Assembly (NCBI GenBank): GCA_934539245.1 | Contig: CAKTCK010000027.1 | Location: 1-24,405, forward strand | DNA: 24,405 nucleotides | Direction of reading: 5' to 3' | Source: an uncultured Faecalibacterium sp. | GTDB lineage: Bacteria; Bacillota; Clostridia; Oscillospirales; Ruminococcaceae | Part shown: positions 22,809-24,405 of the stretch, in pieces | Layout of the letters: the number at the start of each line of letters is the position of its first letter | How positions within the stretch are numbered: the first letter of the stretch is position 1 | Program-made: the position numbers and the translations under genes | The notes under the pieces: generated by a model | What the model was told of the DNA's origin: nothing | Seen by the model: the letters and a program-made list of their open reading frames with translations, nothing else | Databases searched by the model: none

Positions 22809-23441
22809 TTACCACTTGGCTTTGGTCTCCACCACGCGGCCTGCAATGTGCAGGTGGTTCAGGTCCTCGCCCTTGATGACCATTTCATGATAGGCGGGGT
22901 TGAAGGGCTGCAATACCACGCAGTTGCCGCGCTGGATGTAGCGCTTCAGGGTGCCTTCGCCCTCGTCGCCGTAGATCAGTACGCCCAAGTCGCCGTTTTC
23001 CAGCGTGTCCTGCTTGTGCACCAGCGCAAGGTCGCCGTCCTGAATGCGGGGCTCCATGCTGTCGCCGCGCACCACCAGATAAAAATAGTTGGCGGGGTCT
23101 TTCACGCGGGCGTACTCCTGCCCGTAGTCCTCTTCAAAGGCCAGTGCGCCGTAGCCGGCCTTTACCGTGCCGATGACCGGGATCAGGCTCTCGGTATAGC
23201 TGCCGAAAAAGCGCTCCTCAGGGGCAGAAACGTTGCTGACCGGGCGGTACAGCCCCAGCAGATAATCCGCCGTGGTGTTCAAAAGCTCCGCAATGCGGGC
23301 CACGGTGGAGGGGTCGGGGGAGGATTTGCCGCTTTCCCACTTGCCGACAGCCTGCTGTGTGACCCCCAGTCTGGAGGCAAGCTCCGCTTGGCTGACGCCC
23401 TGCTTTTTGCGGCACTGCTTCAATAGCTCTGAAAACGACAT
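22809..23441 (-). CDS. XRE + S24 (LexA/CI-like) self-cleaving repressor
   Basis: A 210-residue regulator. An XRE helix-turn-helix (about 4-62) contains VSQAELASRLGVTQQAVGKWE. A linker follows, then an S24 peptidase domain with a likely Ala-Gly cleavage site at 95-96 (TVKAGYG), the catalytic serine in GDSMEP (S128) and the lysine in TLKRY (K166). By analogy with LexA and phage CI it should cleave itself when RecA is activated by DNA damage. It is not LexA, which has a winged-helix N-terminus. No phage genes surround it. AAAGGAG seven bases before ATG sets the start. The direct repeat TGGTTT (23466-23471, 23476-23481), one helical turn apart in the leader, is a possible autoregulatory site. Confidence 0.93.
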   Translation of the reverse strand: MSFSELLKQCRKKQGVSQAELASRLGVTQQAVGKWESGKSSPDPSTVARIAELLNTTADYLLGLYRPVSNVSAPEERFFGSYTESLIPVIGTVKAGYGALAFEEDYGQEYARVKDPANYFYLVVRGDSMEPRIQDGDLALVHKQDTLENGDLGVLIYGDEGEGTLKRYIQRGNCVVLQPFNPAYHEMVIKGEDLNHLHIAGRVVETKAKW

Positions 23442-23482
23442 GATGATGCTCCTTTTCCCGATGGGTGGTTTATGTTGGTTTT

Positions 23483-23511
23483 ATTATACAACAAAAAGGT
23501 GTTTCTGTAAA
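23483..23511 (-). promoter_or_regulatory. Promoter of the LexA-like repressor
   Basis: On the minus strand TTTACA (23506-23511), 17-base spacer, perfect TATAAT (23483-23488), about 40 bases before the start codon. Confidence 0.8.
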
Positions 23512-23604
23512 GAGAGATTCCAAAAAAACTTCGAATAAAGGTTGTGATAAATGCGCCTGCTGTGCAGTTGCCGTACAGAAAAAAGAAAAAATTTGCAGAA
23601 GGGC

Positions 23605-23633
23605 TTGACAGAACGGCGTAAATCTGGTAAAGT
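23605..23633 (+). promoter_or_regulatory. Promoter of the serine tRNA pair
   Basis: Consensus TTGACA (23605-23610), 17-base spacer, TAAAGT (23628-23633), about 40 bases before the first tRNA. Confidence 0.75.
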
Positions 23634-23672
23634 AAATAGGCATTCGACACGGCGTAACGCGAGTGTCCACAA

Positions 23673-23760
23673 GGAGAGATGTCCGAGTGGTTTAAGGAAG
23701 CAGTCTTGAAAACTGCCGTACGGCAACGTACCGTGGGTTCGAATCCCACTCTCTCCGCCA
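23673..23760 (+). tRNA. tRNA-Ser (anticodon TGA)
   Basis: A complete 88-base class II tRNA. Acceptor GGAGAGA pairs with TCTCTCC. The anticodon stem CAGTC with ACTG surrounds the loop CTTGAAA, giving anticodon TGA. The long variable arm CGTAC/GTACG and T-arm GTGGG/CCCAC are present, and CCA is encoded. Confidence 0.97.
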
Positions 23761-23793
23761 TTTTTATTGAATAAGTGTAACACACTTTGCTCT

Positions 23794-23887
23794 GGAGTAG
23801 TACTCAAGAGGCCGAAGAGGCGCCCCTGCTAAGGGCGTAGGTCGTCTAAACAACGGCGCGAGGGTTCAAATCCCTCCTACTCCGCCA
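23794..23887 (+). tRNA. tRNA-Ser (anticodon GCT)
   Basis: A complete 94-base class II tRNA. Acceptor GGAGTAG pairs with CTACTCC. The anticodon stem GCCC/GGGC surrounds a loop with anticodon GCT. There is a long variable arm, and the T-arm GAGGG/CCCTC is followed by G and encoded CCA. It follows the first serine tRNA after 33 bases and likely shares its transcript. Confidence 0.97.
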
Positions 23888-23889
23888 AG

Positions 23890-23936
23890 AAAATCCCTCG
23901 TAGTTTCGTGAGAACTGCGGGGGATTTTCCTTTTTT
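23890..23936 (+). terminator. Terminator after the serine tRNAs
   Basis: A 16-pair stem (23890-23905 with 23913-23928, including G-T pairs) with a seven-base loop and a T-rich run. Confidence 0.9.
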
Positions 23937-23943
23937 GCGCCTG

Positions 23944-24212
23944 AACTCCCTCAGTCAAAAACTGACGGTTTTGCCAGCTCCCTCTGGGAGGGAGCCTTTG
24001 GCATGGCGGGAAGGTTTCTTATTGTGCTTGAAACTTTAGCAACAGGACTAACGGCGTGCGCCCTCTCCGTCACCTACGGTGACACCTCTCCCAAAGGGAG
24101 AGGCAAGAGCACTGCCGGAAACTTTCTCATTGCACCTAATGCTTTAGCAACGAACGTAACGGCTTGGCTCTCCCTTTGGGAGAGCTGGCGCGGGAGCGCC
24201 TGAGAGGGCGAA
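23944..24212. repeat. Noncoding array of palindromic and direct repeat modules
   Basis: No gene is seen here. Three hairpin modules share one plan: a pyrimidine block (CTCCCTC or CCCTCTC), a variable short hairpin, then a long stem. Module 1 is 23945-23996, with stem GCTCCCTC/GAGGGAGC. Module 2 is 24059-24104, with CCTCTCCC/GGGAGAGG. Module 3 is 24161-24210, inverted, with GCTCTCCC/GGGAGAGC. Between them lies a direct repeat of about 46 bases (24010-24055 and 24118-24163) sharing TTTAGCAAC and TAACGGC, roughly two-thirds identical. Modules 2 and 3 face each other like the ends of a small nonautonomous element. Confidence 0.8.
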
Positions 24213-24226
24213 CCTCCCATAAAATA

Positions 24227-24260
24227 CAATGCCGGACAGCCCGCAGACTGTCCGGCATTG
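24227..24260 (-). terminator. Repeated palindrome acting as terminator of the TraX-type gene
   Basis: A 13-pair stem (24227-24239 with 24248-24260). Read on the minus strand it follows the TraX-type stop codon and is followed by TATTTTAT. Its reverse complement is nearly identical to the terminator at 18044-18081. Confidence 0.7.
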
Positions 24261-24279
24261 CGCTATTTATCAAAAATTT

Positions 24280-24405
24280 TTACAGCAGCAGGTTCGTGAT
24301 ACCTGCCAGCACCAGCAGGTGCACCGGGTAGAACCAGTAAAAGGCCTTCTTTTGCAGCGGACTGCACGCGCCGCGCTGTCCGTTATAGAACCAGACCAGC
24401 ACAAA
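24280..24405 (-). CDS. TraX-family membrane protein, C-terminal end (partial)
   Basis: The last 41 codons of a gene that continues beyond the window end. The visible protein has WFYNGQRG, then KKAFYWFYPVHLLVLAGI and a LLL end. This is the usual C-terminal pattern of TraX-type proteins, in which a short YNGxRG loop precedes a final membrane helix with YPxHLL. TraX proteins are polytopic membrane acyltransferase-like proteins, first known from pilin acetylation on the F plasmid; chromosomal Firmicute copies have unknown roles. Only the tail is seen, so intactness cannot be judged. Confidence 0.75.
   Translation of the reverse strand, partial: FVLVWFYNGQRGACSPLQKKAFYWFYPVHLLVLAGITNLLL

Noticed and set aside
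24003..24203. 66-codon plus-strand frame in the repeat array
   Set aside because: It lies wholly inside the repeat modules, has no ribosome site, and its product only reflects the repeats.
23944..24212. CRISPR array
   Set aside because: Repeats are too few, of unequal spacing and imperfect, with internal palindromes; there are no regular spacers and no cas genes.

Overview
The window looks like a chromosome segment of a low-redundancy, fairly GC-rich Firmicute of the gut Oscillospiraceae type, close to Faecalibacterium. This rests on GGAGG-type ribosome binding sites, T-box control of amino-acid synthesis, a YerC-type TrpR-like protein, a paired DUF4130/radical SAM module, and short palindromic intergenic repeats. 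It is an inference from gene content and style, not a database match.

Layout. Positions 1-113 hold only the 3' half of a tRNA-Ser(CGA), which looks like an attachment-site remnant. Positions 175-1292 (minus) carry a two-gene operon: a YqxD-family protein and an alpha/beta esterase. Next to it are two decayed small genes: a HAD-hydrolase start and a frameshifted ~53-residue ORF. Positions 1694-5157 form an accessory-looking cassette. It has an AgrC-like sensor kinase and an AgrA-like LytTR regulator on the minus strand, diverging from a membrane-anchored enzyme of the EreA/ChaN/TIKI type.

Positions 5184-12140 are a complete tryptophan operon, trpEGDCFBA. It is preceded by a strong promoter and a T-box leader with a UGG specifier, and a second terminator-like hairpin lies between the T-box terminator and trpE. 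Genes overlap or nearly touch, as expected for coupled translation. TrpE makes anthranilate with glutamine ammonia from TrpG; TrpD, TrpF and TrpC convert it to indole-glycerol phosphate; TrpA and TrpB finish tryptophan.

Positions 12155-18634 hold housekeeping and accessory single genes: a Nudix hydrolase, a signal-less ricin-B-type lectin, a nitroreductase with a GNAT acetyltransferase, a YerC/TrpR-like regulator with a palindrome in its promoter, a DJ-1/PfpI protein, a fumarylacetoacetate-hydrolase-family enzyme, a ROK glucokinase, an unlisted 29-residue cationic peptide gene, and a cyclophilin. A second EreA/ChaN/TIKI-type membrane protein (18800-19879) is bracketed by two perfect 55-bp direct repeats, each serving as promoter for the gene below it.

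Positions 20088-24405 contain a membrane-anchored XRE regulator, a DUF4130 + radical SAM/HhH pair (predicted DNA repair or modification), a LexA-like self-cleaving repressor, two tandem serine tRNAs, a repeat-rich noncoding stretch, and the C-terminal end of a TraX-family membrane protein. No complete transposon, CRISPR array or prophage is visible.
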